DNA from: Sceloporus undulatus
Lineage: Eukaryota; Chordata; Lepidosauria; Squamata; Phrynosomatidae
Length of the DNA stretch: 64,000 nucleotides
Assembly (NCBI RefSeq): GCF_019175285.1
Contig: NC_056525.1
Span: 123,722,600-123,786,599 of the forward strand
Direction of reading: 5' to 3'
Shown here: piece after piece, positions 11,061 through 21,119 of the stretch
Layout: each line of letters opens with the position of its first letter
Position numbering within the stretch: the stretch's first letter is position 1
Notes under the pieces: generated by a model
The model's input: the letters and a program-made list of their open reading frames with translations, nothing else
Told to the model about the DNA's origin: nothing
Databases searched by the model: none
Translations under genes and position numbers: made by a program

Positions 11061-11189
11061 TCTCCAAGGTGCCCATAAGTTAACTCTCTATTAAATCTTT
11101 GCAGTCTTAACTAAACTGCTAGGGTAAGTAGATATAAATCCTATTATACAATGTAATATTGTAGCATTTAATGGTTTGTTGTTGTTGTT

Positions 11190-11690
11190 GTTCTACTGCG
11201 CATGTGCAAAACTGTCAGTTTTTTTTCTTGTTTGCGCCGCGTCTGGGGACTCTACGCATGCGCAGAATGGCGGGGCTGCGTGAAGATTCATCAGGAAGGT
11301 GTGAACGGTTCGTGAGTCTCACGTGACCGACTTGCCGGCCTGCCATGTTTGTTGAGGGCGGAAGTGTACTCCTGTCGGGAAACACCCCTGGCCTTGGAAA
11401 GTCTGACTAGGACAGTTCGTAATAGGGCGGCCTCTCATTTATACGTAGAAGGTGGCGCGACTTGAACAACAGTGGAAAGGAAATAAATGCTTCTTTAGGG
11501 ATCCCGGGGAAATGCCCTCTTCCTAAAAGGTCTCTCAGAATGGGCGGTAGGCGGGGCTTGGCTTCTGTTGACGTCACTGCTATAGATTGACAGCTGCACA
11601 CCCTCCAATCAGGAGCTGCCTTATGTTCTCTCGGCTCCCAGGCTTCCCGCGCATGCGCAAATGGGAGCTCAAGTTTGTCTCTCACACACA
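11190..11690. promoter_or_regulatory. Orphan CpG-rich promoter-like block
   Basis: Housekeeping-type sites crowd here: NRF1-like ACGCATGCGCA at 11254-11264 and GCGCATGCGC at 11649-11658, an E-box CACGTG at 11320-11325, GC boxes near 11541 and 11550, a CRE TGACGTCA at 11569-11576 and CCAAT at 11605-11609. An ATG at 11267 in an AATGGCGG context opens 15 codons (MAGLREDSSGRCERF) ending exactly at a consensus donor GTGAGT at 11312. No downstream exon could be tied to it. TOR3A starts 5.5 kb further right and has its own upstream sequence. It could be a real promoter, a copied one, or the far side of the block that brought the ARPC5 exon. Confidence 0.45.
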
Positions 11691-11699
11691 CTGAGACCA

Positions 11700-12020
11700 A
11701 CTGCCCTGGGTCAAGTGCTAGGGAATCATGGGAATTGTAGTTTATTGTGGCACCAGAGCTCCCTCTAACAGAGAAGGCTCAATGTCTCACAAACGCCACA
11801 GTGCCCAGAATTCCACAGCATTGAACCATGGCAGTTAAAGCACTCTCATATGGGTTATTTCTGCACCAGAGATGAAAGATCTATTGGCTGCGTCCACACT
11901 GCAGAAATAATCCAGTTTGACACCGCTTTAATTGCCATGGCTCAGTGCTGTGGAATCCTGGGCATTGTAGTTTGTCGTGGCCCCAATGCTCTCTGACAGA
12001 GAAGGCTAAATGTCTCACAA
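11700..12020. mobile_element. Palindromic MITE plus half copy
   Basis: A fuller copy at about 11700-11875 ('agtgctagggaatcatggg...gcattgaaccatggcagttaaagc') is followed by the left half of a second at 11885-12020 beginning CCACACTGCAGAAATAATCC. Confidence 0.6.
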
Positions 12021-12309
12021 AAGCACAACAAAATTGATTATGTTGTTAGAGGCTATCAGCCACTGACAAGCCTCAAGTGGGGTCTCAAACCCTTGCAAGA
12101 TACTTTCAATTCAAGCCTCAATTCTGGGAGCCAAACTTGACAGGAAAACAAGGAGATGGGGTTGTGGGGGCCCTTGAGGCAGAAGGATCCTCCTGTCCTG
12201 GAGCTTTTCGATAGCTTTAGAAGGAGCCTTGAGTAGACCTAAACCTTCACCTCAAGGCTGAAAGAAGTTAGGCCAACAAGTTAATTGCTAAAAATATTCA
12301 AGTCACAGG

Positions 12310-12850
12310 TCAAGTCATAGAATCATAGAGTAACTTGGAAGGGATCCCAAAGGCTATCCAGTCCAAACCCATTCTGCCATGCAGGAAGTCACAATCAAAG
12401 CACCCCTGACAGAGGGAGATCCAGCCTCTATTTAAGGACATCCAAGGAGGAGACTCCATCACTCTCCATTCAGGGAGTGTGTTCCACTGTCAAACAGCTC
12501 TTACTGCCAAGAATTTCCTCCTAATGTTGAGGTGGAATCTCTTTTCCTGTAGCTTGCACCCATTGTTTCACATTATAGTCTCTGGAGCAGCAGAAAACAA
12601 GCTTGCTCCCTCCTCAATATGGCATCCTTTCAAATACTTAAACAGGGCTATCATATCACCTCTTAACCGTCTCTTCTCCAGGCTAAACATCCTCAGCTCC
12701 CTAATTTCTCATAGGGCATGTTTGCCAGGCCTTTCACCATTCTGGTAGCCCTCATTTGGACACACTCCAATTTGTCAACACCTTTTTTGAATTGTGCCCA
12801 GAACTGGGCACAGTATTCCAGGTGGGGCCTAACCAAGAGTGGCACTATAG
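12310..12850 (-). mobile_element. CR1 LINE, ORF2 end and 3' region
   Basis: The + strand shows the reversed CR1 end: AATCATAGAGTAACTTGGAA, CATGCAGGAAGTCACAATC, GTCTCTGGAGCAGCAGAAAA, TCACCTCTTAACCGTC and TTCCAGGTGGGGCCTAACC. The order matches the copy at 24420-25160. The frames are broken. Confidence 0.8.
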
Positions 12851-13329
12851 TGCATCATTTATTGCCAAGTTGCATCACAGAATAACTTGGGCCTGAGTCA
12901 ACTGACTCAAGTCTACATTACTGGATCCTACGTTTCAGGCTCCTTGCATTACAAACCTCACTCTTCTGCCCTCAAGCAGAGGATATGTTTTGTCCTAAAT
13001 TACATTTGGAAATTATCGTCTTGTGGAAGATAATGTAAAAGATTCCTTTGAGGAAGCTATTAATAAAATGTGCAACTGGAGAAGGAAGCAGCAGTGACAA
13101 CCAATGATACCACTCTTTATAAATCTCATAGTATTCTTAAAAGTTAACTATGCAAGTAATGAATTAAATCAGGATTTTATACAACACACGAAATGCCCGT
13201 CTTCTCAGTATGAATGTTAACAGTGTTGTTTGTCTATTTATTTATTTGGTGGCACAAACTTTTTTGAATTACAGCCCAGTTCATCAGATCCCAGGTTATC
13301 CCAAATATAGATCGGCCAAGAAGATTTAG

Positions 13330-13862
13330 CCACCCTTAGCAGGGTAGGCAATTTAAAATGATTGAGCCGATACAAACGGTCCTTTCAAATGCCAACTTAT
13401 CTAAAAATACAGATCACAAAACACCTCAGAAAGGCATTCACCCGAGCTAGGTTTGACCAACTTGATACCATGGTAAGATATGGGAGATTCCAGGGTATCC
13501 CTTATAATGAACAAACTTGCATTTGTGGTGACCACGAAATTGAGGATCTAGCATACATTTTGTTTAGATGTAATCTGTACCAACAGGAAAGGGACCAATA
13601 CCTTGATCCCTATATTAAACAAACAATATTCTGGGATACTCACATCAGAATATCATACTTTATGAGTAGACAAGATTCAAAAATATCTATTGCCACAGCT
13701 CAGTTTCTGCATAAAGCATCACTGTCAAGATCTAGATATGTGGGGATGATTGGTGTTAACTGTAAGGGCGATGAAGAGATTTGACATATGATGACGGATG
13801 TTTAATCACTGGAATAGCGGTATAGAAATAAAATTTTATTATTATGATTATTATTATTAATG
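13330..13862 (+). mobile_element. LINE ORF2 C terminus with 3' tail
   Basis: An open frame of about 140 codons ends an ORF2: LRKAFTRARFDQL, GRFQGIPYNEQTC, then the zinc-ribbon-like ICGDHEIEDL...FRCNLY pattern of Cys/His spacing common at LINE ORF2 ends. It is followed by GGAATAGCGGTATAGAAATA and a (TTA)n tail. The same tail occurs at 23060-23125, 30528-30605 and 59398-59515, so these are copies of one family. The reverse transcriptase is missing. Confidence 0.7.
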
Positions 13863-14139
13863 TTATTTCTACCTCCCATTTTAATTATATTTTACTTCCC
13901 ATGGTAACTATTTTACACATTTCTGTTTGATTGTGTAAAGACTTTTATTCTTACCTGTTTATTTGTATATTTTTCAGTACATATTGTATATTATTAGATT
14001 TGTATAGTCTGTATATAAGCTGTGCATGTTTAGGCTATTCATACGTATATATATTGTATTGTGCTTACTGCAGTTAGTGCACTATATTAACATTTTATAT
14101 ATGTGTGTGTGTGGCATTGCTTGTATTACTATGGTGGGT

Positions 14140-14625
14140 TACAGCACCCCCCTAACCCTAGTATGGACCCAGTCCGTATAAAATGGCGGCGGCCGTTCCA
14201 CACGGCCGCTGCCATCAATATGTCACAACCGCGCCACCTCCAAATGAGGCGGCACGGTTGTGACATATTGGGGTCGCGCCAGGGTGCCTAGGGCCAGGCG
14301 CCAGGGTGCCTTTCGGAGCTCCTTCCTGGTTTGCGTCGCTGGGTGCAGCCTTCAGACAGCTGCGTCCAGCGACGCAAGGGAGAAAGGGGCCAAGCGGCCC
14401 CTTTCTCCTCCTCCCCGCTACCGCGGGGTGTCCTTGGGGCTTGAAGCCCCAAAGACACCCCTTTCCAGGCTGTGGTGAAGCAGCCTTTTGCTGCTTCCCC
14501 GCGGCCCGAAAAGCAGCAGATTGGGGCCTCAGCAGCTGACGTTCTGGCCACTGAGGCCCCGATCTGGCGTGGAAAGGGGCGGGTACATACCCCCCCAAAG
14601 TGGTGGTCTGTAATGCGCCTATGTT
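14140..14625. mobile_element. GC-rich hairpin-packed element
   Basis: Several local palindromes stand in a row: 14183-14215 (ATGGCGGCGGCCG against CGGCCGCTGCCAT), 14217-14231 against 14255-14269 (15 perfect pairs, AATATGTCACAACCG), GAAAGGGGC against GCCCCTTTC near 14392-14405, GGGGCTTGAAGCCCC near 14436 and AGCAGCCTTTTGCTGCT near 14480. Open frames on both strands are by-products of high GC. The ends are poorly defined. Probably a non-autonomous DNA transposon. Confidence 0.5.
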
Positions 14626-14774
14626 TTGAGTATTTTGAAACGGCCCTCAGGCTATTCAATAAACTTGTTTGTGACATGCAGTTACACCATTGTTATTGGG
14701 GAGAGGAATTAATTACAGATAACTAATTCTCTGTAATCAGTTACATCCAAGTTGTGATTGGACTTAACTAGTGG

Positions 14775-15345
14775 TCTCGGCACGGGTGCCGTCAAAAACC
14801 GGGAAAAGCCCGGTTGCAGTGTGGTTGCTAGGCAACCCTCGGGGCCTCGCTGCCCTTCTCCTCCTCCACCGTGCATGGCTGCACGGAGGAAGAGGAGAGC
14901 AGCGAGGCCTGGGGAGGAAGAGGCTGCAGGGAGGCGGCGCCTCTTGGGCGCAGCCGCGCCAACCTCCCCACCTCCCTGCAGCCTCCTCGCCTCCTTCCTG
15001 GTCCCTGTGGGGGCCAAGAAGGAAGCCAGGCCCCGGCGATGGCTGGCGGTCTCCTCGCCTCCTTCCTGGTCCCTGCGGGGAGCCAAGAAGGAGGCAAAGC
15101 CCCGGCCATCGCCGGCGGTCTCCTCGCCTCCTTCCTGGTCCCTGCGGGAGCCAAGAAGGAGGAGAGGCCCCGATCCTGGCCTCCGAGCGCGGCAAGGCCT
15201 GGGGCCCAGGCAGGGAGGGAAAGCCTCCTTAAGTGGAGGCTTCCCCTCGCTGCTTGGCCTCCGCTCCCTGCTGCGATCACGAGGGAAAATTTTGTCCTAC
15301 ATTTTCCCCGGTTTGGAGGTCCGGCAGTATGGCAACCCTAGACTT
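14775..15345. mobile_element. GC-rich element with 68-bp tandem repeats
   Basis: It runs from AAAAACCGGGAAAAGCCCGG and GGTTGCTAGGCAACC to 'tttccccggtttggaggtccgg', so the ends are partly complementary. Inside, three copies of an approximately 68-bp unit start TCCTCGCCTCCTTCCTGGTC at 14984, 15052 and 15121. Open frames of 150-200 codons overlap on both strands and in several frames, as expected for CG-rich repeats, so no protein is claimed. Confidence 0.55.
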
Positions 15346-15561
15346 AACACTTTGCCTTCTTAGCTGACCGTAACAACCTCCAGCTCTTCTGAGCTAGAGT
15401 AATGGCACCTTGCTTTTTCTTGACTCTTGGTGTTTGCTGAGTCCTCCAGGTGGATTTCTTCCGTAGGGTTTCATATGTACATTTATTCCCTAAGATGACA
15501 GCAGTTTGGTTCCCCAACCCCAACTCAGCAGAGTCAGCCATCCTTCTAGAAGGGTTAATGT

Positions 15562-15760
15562 ATGTAGTTGTTGTGTCCCTTCAAGTTGTTTCCAACTTAT
15601 GGTGGCCCTAAGGTGAGCCTCTCATAGGGGTTTTTTGGTAAGATTTGTTCAGAGGCGGTTTGCCATTGTGTCCTTCTGAGGCTGAGAGAGTGTGATTTGC
15701 CCAGAATTTGAATCCTTGTCTTCTAGTGTCCTAGTCCAGCCACTGCATTGCTCTGGCTCA
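15562..15760 (-). mobile_element. Lizard-type tRNA-derived SINE, inverted
   Basis: Reversed tail GTTGTTGTGTCCCTTCAAG, then GGTTTGCCATTGTGTCCTT, CTGAGGCTGAGAGAG and a box-B-like 'aatttgaatcctt'. Confidence 0.65.
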
Positions 15761-15884
15761 CTGGTAACTGCATGCTGCAGCCAAAATAGGAAAATGTCTT
15801 CTGGCAGCTTAAGTTTAATAGTCTCTGTGACAGATGCTTTCATGTGCTTCCTTGTTGTTTTGGTTTACTTTTTTCATGCAGGGT

Positions 15885-16325
15885 ATTTTTTAAAATCTTT
15901 TTTATTAAACCTAAACACAACCACAAACAAATTTTATACAAACTTAAAACAAATATGTGTGAATCACAATAACAAAGCAAACTTAACTAAGCTACTAAAC
16001 AAAAACCAACATACACTATTGACCCCCCCCACACACACACACAACAGATGGACATATACCACTATTATACCTTCTTATATACGGAGGTCGTGCCAAAGCC
16101 ACACTCCATGCCTAAGCACCGGAATGCAGCTTTGGTGCAGTTTCCGGACTCTTAGGACACATGCATCATCTAAAGAGCATACCTCCAAAGAGACCCGAAG
16201 CAGCTTTATTTTGGCAGTCTGTAACAGGCCATTATTTCCAATGAGACCACAAATAACAATCTTGTTTAAAAAAACTTTTCAGAGATTTCACTGGGATCAA
16301 CATTGTCAATTTGTTGTGTTTTTTT
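15885..16325 (-). mobile_element. Possible inverted LINE 3' end, AT-rich
   Basis: Read on the - strand the left side ends 'ggtttaataaaaaagattttaa', like a poly(A)-tailed retroelement end. Similar 'tgcagggtattt' words flank it at about 15878 and 16333, which may be a long target duplication. A C-rich/CA run lies at 16023-16043. The family was not identified. Confidence 0.3.
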
Positions 16326-16555
16326 TTTCCTGCAGGGTATTGCAGGGCTGCCAAAATCTGTTTGGCCAGAGATGGTAAGCAAGAGAGGTGTGTACATGCT
16401 GCCGAACAAGAGCTCCACATTTGGTTCCTGAAGAGAAGGGAAAGAAGCTGTCTCCATGGTTACTCTGATGCAAAGAGGATTTTAACACTGTGTGCTCAAC
16501 CCTCTCCGGCTGAATTTCACAAGATGTGGGCAGAACGAGAGAGAAGCATGCCTCC

Positions 16556-16788
16556 GGTGTGAGCTGTGTGCAGGAGGGAGATGAGGAAAGAGGCAGCAGC
16601 CAAGGCAATGCCAATAGGAGACTGATAGGAAGTGAGGTCATCATTCCCTGTCAAGCAGCTGAGGAATTTAAGTGACTGCAGAGCTGGGTTTGGCACCAAA
16701 ACTGTCACAAGGAGCTAGCAGGTTCCTTTGCTTTCTTTGTGTTCCTTCTTCATCCATCCCACCCCCAGAGTGTCAGCCTCAGTTGGCC
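16556..16788 (+). promoter_or_regulatory. TOR3A upstream region and 5' UTR (inferred)
   Basis: The 230 bases before the TOR3A ATG lack repeats. They contain TGAGGTCATCA and a TATA-like GAGGAATTTAAG near 16660. The transcription start cannot be fixed from sequence. An in-frame ATG at 16672 would add 39 residues ahead of the signal peptide and was not preferred. Confidence 0.35.
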
Positions 16789-17125
16789 ATGGTGTGGAGA
16801 GTTTTGCTGCTGTCTGCGTGGCTCTGTTTTTCATTGGCAAGTACCCAGGGACACATCAGGCAAGAGAGACCTTGGGAGCGCAGAGAAGAAGACCCAGACA
16901 CAGCCCTCCTGGGCAATAAGCACTATGAGAAACTGCAGAGCCACCTGGGCACGGTCAGGGCCCTCTCTAGGAGGTACTGGCACTTCCTTGCCTGCCGGAT
17001 GTGGCAGGAGGGCTGCGAGGAAGAGAAGAAGGAGCAGGAGGTGGTGGCAGCAACACAGCAGGAGGAGGAAAAGGAGGAGGAGGAGGAAGAAGAAGAAGGC
17101 AACAAGGTCATCCTGGAACATCAAG
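16789..17125 (+). CDS. TOR3A: TOR3A exon 1
   Basis: The ATG at 16789 opens MVWRVLLLSAWLCFSLASTQG, a clear ER signal peptide. ALSRRYWHFLACRMW follows and corresponds to the human ALSKRYWTLFSC segment. The exon then runs into a glutamate-rich tract coded by GAG/GAA repeats and ends at the donor AAG/GTAAGA after 112 codons plus one base (phase 1). Confidence 0.93.
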
Positions 17126-17485
17126 GTAAGAGGCAGACAGGGCTTTTCCCTCCTCTTCCAGAAATTCTCAGAAACATTTGAGGGAGTGTACGTAGGGTGC
17201 GAACACATGCCCGGCGTCATGTACGAACACCAATCCAGCAATCAATGCATGAATGCATGTATATTCCATTACCTGTGAATAATTGTGTAAAATGTACCAG
17301 GCAGCAATCTCTGTACAATGTGTACATGTTGACATTAATGGGTGAATATTCAGAGCCTAGTGGTGCAGGTCAACCGTCTACGTACGCAGACTGTTTGTTT
17401 AATGTAATTGAGCAACAAGGGCCATAGCTGTAATCTGTTTCAGAGTAATCTTTCATAGTCTTGGTTTGGAGTCCCATTAAGATCC

Positions 17486-17487
<2 letters not shown>

Positions 17488-17530
<43 letters not shown>

Positions 17531-17600
17531 GCTTTATTTATATAGCGCTGTAAATTTACAGAGCACTGTACATACAATCTTTTAATTAGACGGTTTATTC
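17488..17600 (-). mobile_element. Retroelement 3' end with (ATT)n tail, inverted
   Basis: Second copy of the family at 2326-2450: (ATT)n, CTTTATTTATATAGCGCTG, TACATACAATCTTTTAATTA. It lies in TOR3A intron 1. Confidence 0.6.
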
Positions 17601-17671
17601 TCTCTTATTAAATAGTGCCCTGACAGCAAGCCTCAATAAACATAGTGAGACCTGTTTCAATGTAAACACAC

Positions 17672-17740
17672 AGAGGATCATAGGATCATAGAATTGGAAG
17701 AGACCTCAAGGGCCATCCAGTCCAACCTTGTGTTTCTGCC
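17672..17740 (-). mobile_element. CR1 LINE 3' scrap
   Basis: It carries 'atcatagaattggaagagacctcaagggccatccagtccaacc'-type text, here in TOR3A intron 1. No exon was found in the following 17741-18290. Confidence 0.6.
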
Positions 17741-18297
17741 AGAATCTGAAAAAGTTACTTTTTTGGAAGACAGCCCCAAGAATCCCTCAGTCAACACTGC
17801 CTGTGGTCAAAAAGAAGGAACTTTTACAGTTTCTGGTCTTTCCTGCATTGGTTATATGTCTGAACTTCGTTCTGTGGCCTTGGGGCATTGTGTATTTATT
17901 CACTTGTCAAGCAAAATCCCAGCCTTCACAATATCTTCTGTACAGAAAGGGGTACTCCAGTATATAAATTTGTATATAAACCTAGCTTATTATCCCTTCG
18001 TCATTAAATCAATGGAAAGTGAAGAGCAAGAGTTAATTTGACTCTGAATGCTTGATGTGTTTTCGTTTTACTTCTGTGGCATCTTAGGACTTTCCATTTT
18101 GTTTGCCATTGGTGGTGGAGAAGAAGCTTTTGACAGCATGGAGACCATGCTGAGAGGACAGGTCCCATGATGGCCAGGCATTGTGAAATGGAAGACCACA
18201 GAAAAGGTTTTGATCAAGTCTCACAAAGGTTGAGAGTTTGGTCCTACCACCACATTTGAAGCTAAGGTGTAGATGTTCTAAGAAATTATTCTAATTT

Positions 18298-18498
18298 CCC
18301 AAATACACTGCAGAAACAATCCAGTTTGAGACCACTTTAACCACCCTGGCTCAATGCTAGGGAATTTTGGGAGACACTGAGCCTTCTCTGCCAGAGAGCT
18401 CTGGTGCCCCAATAAGCTACAATTTCCAGGATTCCCTAGCACTGAGGCAGAGCAGTTAAAGTGGTCTCAAACTGGATTATTTCTGCAGTGTGTTTGGG
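18298..18498. mobile_element. Palindromic MITE, clean copy
   Basis: Terminal inverted repeats of about 44 bp start CCCAAATACACTGCAGAAAC and end 'ggattatttctgcagtgtgtttggg'. The centre holds GAGAGCTCTGGTGCCCC. This best-kept copy defines the family found at 6160, 10848, 11700, 37322 and 50160. It is in TOR3A intron 1. Confidence 0.8.
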
Positions 18499-19239
18499 CC
18501 TAAGTTAGGTTTGCATGGGGGCAAAGAACCCCTCAGCCACACACAGAGCATAGCAGCACAAACTTACCTTGGTTAGAAAGACAAATAGGCATAAGGAAGA
18601 CTGTTTGTAATTACTGGTGGTGTGGAGGGAGACAAACAAATTTGACCTTTTTCCTGTGGCACACCTTTGTGCTGCTGGTGGTGGTGGGACTGAGGTGCCT
18701 CATCTGGATAGATTCCCTTGTCCTAGTAATCCAGTGGCTCCCCTAGGTGCTTGGAATTGCTTGTAATGAGCTAGTGAATGGGGCAGTGAGGCCAGCACCA
18801 GCTAGTTGATCTTGACAGCTGTCAGAGGGGAGACCCACTCACAGCCTTACCTGTCTTACATTACCCAAGGGCTTTACTACAAGATTTCTGCTTGAGGTGA
18901 GCATGGCACCCAAGATGCATAGGACCCCACAGACAGATAGGCCATCCCTGTGTTCATGCTTGTACAACAAGTTTTTATTTCTAGGAGGAGATGAGAAGAC
19001 AGACCTTTCCACCTCCAAATCCTCTGGTCATCTCTGGTAGCACAAACGGAAGGGAAGCAGAGGTAGTTAGAGCTGCTTCAGTGGTTGGTGGCTCAGTTCT
19101 TTCTCGAGTGAACTGGAAATATTAGTACCTAATGCTGTGAGTCTGTTTTAAGGATGAATGAGAAAAGCAGGGGGCATGAATTTCTGGTGCCATGGCCCTA
19201 GGAATTGTTCACTACTTTCTTGGCTCGCTTCTCTTCTAG

Positions 19240-19341
19240 GGTGGAGTTTGCCCATTGTGACAGAGATGGTTTCCAACTGGTACTGCAGCTTTGGCAAATG
19301 CTGTGCAACAGGAGATTGCAGAGTGATCAATAACATCACAG
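19240..19341 (+). CDS. TOR3A: TOR3A exon 2
   Basis: The acceptor TCTTCTAG precedes GGTGGAGT and the donor is ACAG/GTAAAG. The 34 codons give GWSLPIVTEMVSNWYCSFGK, then the cysteines CC and C of the TOR3A lumenal N-terminal region and the sequon NNIT. Phase 1 on both sides. Confidence 0.93.
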
Positions 19342-19754
19342 GTAAAGACCTTGTTTCCTCAAGGACTAGCCCACTGCTTTGCTCCTTTCCATGTCATTAC
19401 CTTAAGAGGGCTCTAACACATCCATGAGACTGTGTATGCAGCGATGTATGATTTTTCCCCCAAAATGTTTTTCTCCTATGAAATAAATGTTTCTTTTTTC
19501 ATTGCCACTGCATCCCTTATGGCACAGAAATCTTCTATAACACGATCAAGTCCCTGAAGCCAGTTCTCTTCCTTTGGAAGTTCAGGCTGTGATCAGCCCC
19601 CCCCCATACTGCAGTTTCCCTCTTCTCTTTTGCTTACCAAAATTACTTTATGGGTAATTTGGGGGGTTACAATAAAAAGTTGTAATTTGAGGTATTGGGG
19701 TGGAACTGCAACTTTGCCCTATTTATTTGGGTCAGTCTGTGAGGCCCTTTACAT

Positions 19755-19965
19755 ATTGTTGTTGTGTGACTTCAAGTCATTTCTGACTCTAAGGTGAACC
19801 TGTCATGGTTGTTTTTTGGCAGAATTTGTTTGCTTTTGCCTTCCACTGAGGCTGAGAGAGTATGACCAAAGTCGCCCAGTGGCTTTCTGTAGCCAAATAG
19901 GGATTCAAGCCTTGGTCTCCAGAGTTCTTGTCCAGTGCTGAAACCACTACGCTATACTGACTCTC
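19755..19965 (-). mobile_element. Lizard-type tRNA-derived SINE, full, inverted
   Basis: On the - strand it starts with the tRNA-like head AGTATAGCGTAGTGGTTTC (A box), then 'ggcttgaatcccta' (B box), CCACTGGGCGACTTTGGTC and the tail 'gaagtcacacaacaacaa'. This copy shows the tRNA origin of the whole SINE family. Confidence 0.75.
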
Positions 19966-20279
19966 CCTTTATGTATTACCCCAGCTCACTGTCCAGAGGT
20001 GAGGACAGCTTGTTAATGCTTCTGTGAACCAACCCTGTGGTGGAAGCTAATCAGAAAGCAATTTATTAGCTATTTAGTTGTGAAGGCGTCATTGTTTTGT
20101 TCTGCTTATTCTAAGGGAAAAGAAGGAAGTATTTGTCAAACTTTCTGCTGAAGTGACAGAATAACTTGTCTATTTTGGGATCCTGGGTAGGATTCTGTTA
20201 GTAATGTGTATGTATCTCTTTTTTTTGTATGGAGCACAGAAGTATTCTCTATCCCCTTGTGCCTTTTCTAAAACCTCCT

Positions 20280-20670
20280 TGGCCTCGTTCCCACTATGGT
20301 TTAAACCGGATTGTGATTCCAAATGATTCAGTTTAAACCACCATGGTTCCCACTTAAATCGAATCGCTGAAACGATTTGGAAAGGAGGGGCATGGTTTTT
20401 ACTCATTTAACCCACGTCAAAAAGATGCTGGTAAGATGGGGTGTTTAGGGGGCTGAATCAATTTATATAGAAATAAATAGATTCAAGCCAAGTGGGAACC
20501 AGGTGGATTCGAATTGGGTTGGATTCGAATCTGCCTTGGTTCCCACTTGGAACCGGTTTCCCTGGCTGGTCGCTTCCTGCACCAATTGGAACCACTGTGT
20601 TTGCTGAACCGGTTCCAGGAATCGGTTCAGGAATCGAATCAAGAGGTAAGTGGGAATTGGGCCCTTGTTT
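20280..20670. mobile_element. MITE with GTTCCCAC/GTGGGAA ends
   Basis: It begins CCTCGTTCCCACTATGG and ends 'ggtaagtgggaattgggcc', with internal GTTCCCACTT and AAGTGGGAACC inverted pairs and a core GGCATGGTTTTTACTCATTT. The core recurs at 34975-35065, and a related block lies at 23790-24070. Confidence 0.5.
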
Positions 20671-21119
20671 CTAGCAGCTGTCAGGCCTTGTGAGTCACTG
20701 CTAGTGCTTACCAGTGGAGATAGAAGGGAAGGGGGAGTTAACTCAGGCAATGACAATGTGGCTGTTCTGGTCTTCCAGGGAAAAGGAAAGGAGAGTGCAA
20801 TCCATCTGTGAGCATTCATTTCTCCCTTCCCCTAGCCAAGACCAGCTGTGCAGGCAAAATGTTACACTCCACCTGCTTGATATGGGATCTCAGCCACTGT
20901 GTATCTTGGCTTGGATGGAAGGGAATTTTAGTATTTGTTCTGCCTGAGGCAGAAAAATATCTTGGGCAGTGTTATGATGTGCTATCGGCTCAGAGCCAAA
21001 CACTGCTACCCTCTTATGGCTCTTTGCCCACAGAAGCCACTACTGAAGGGCCCCACTTTAACTGAAACTCCTTTTCCATTTTTTAAAACTTACTGCAAAT
21101 TGAGTTTGGTTAGTTAATA

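Noticed and set aside
14758-15363. Open frames of 150-201 codons on both strands
   Set aside because: Overlapping openness in several frames, proline/arginine-rich composition and tandem DNA repeats show a GC effect inside a repeat.
15692-16378. 228-codon open frame on the + strand
   Set aside because: It crosses a SINE end, an AT-rich retroelement tail and a C/CA simple repeat; no domain is visible.
16672-16788. In-frame upstream ATG that would extend TOR3A by 39 residues
   Set aside because: The signal peptide begins exactly at 16789; an added polar/proline segment in front would hide it, and the TOR3A family starts with the signal peptide.
16831-17241. Leucine-rich frame on the - strand opposite TOR3A exon 1
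   Set aside because: It is the complement of the GAG/GAA glutamate tract and signal-peptide exon, with no gene signals of its own.
19755-19965. Functional tRNA gene
   Set aside because: Only the promoter boxes of a tRNA head are present, joined to SINE body and tail.
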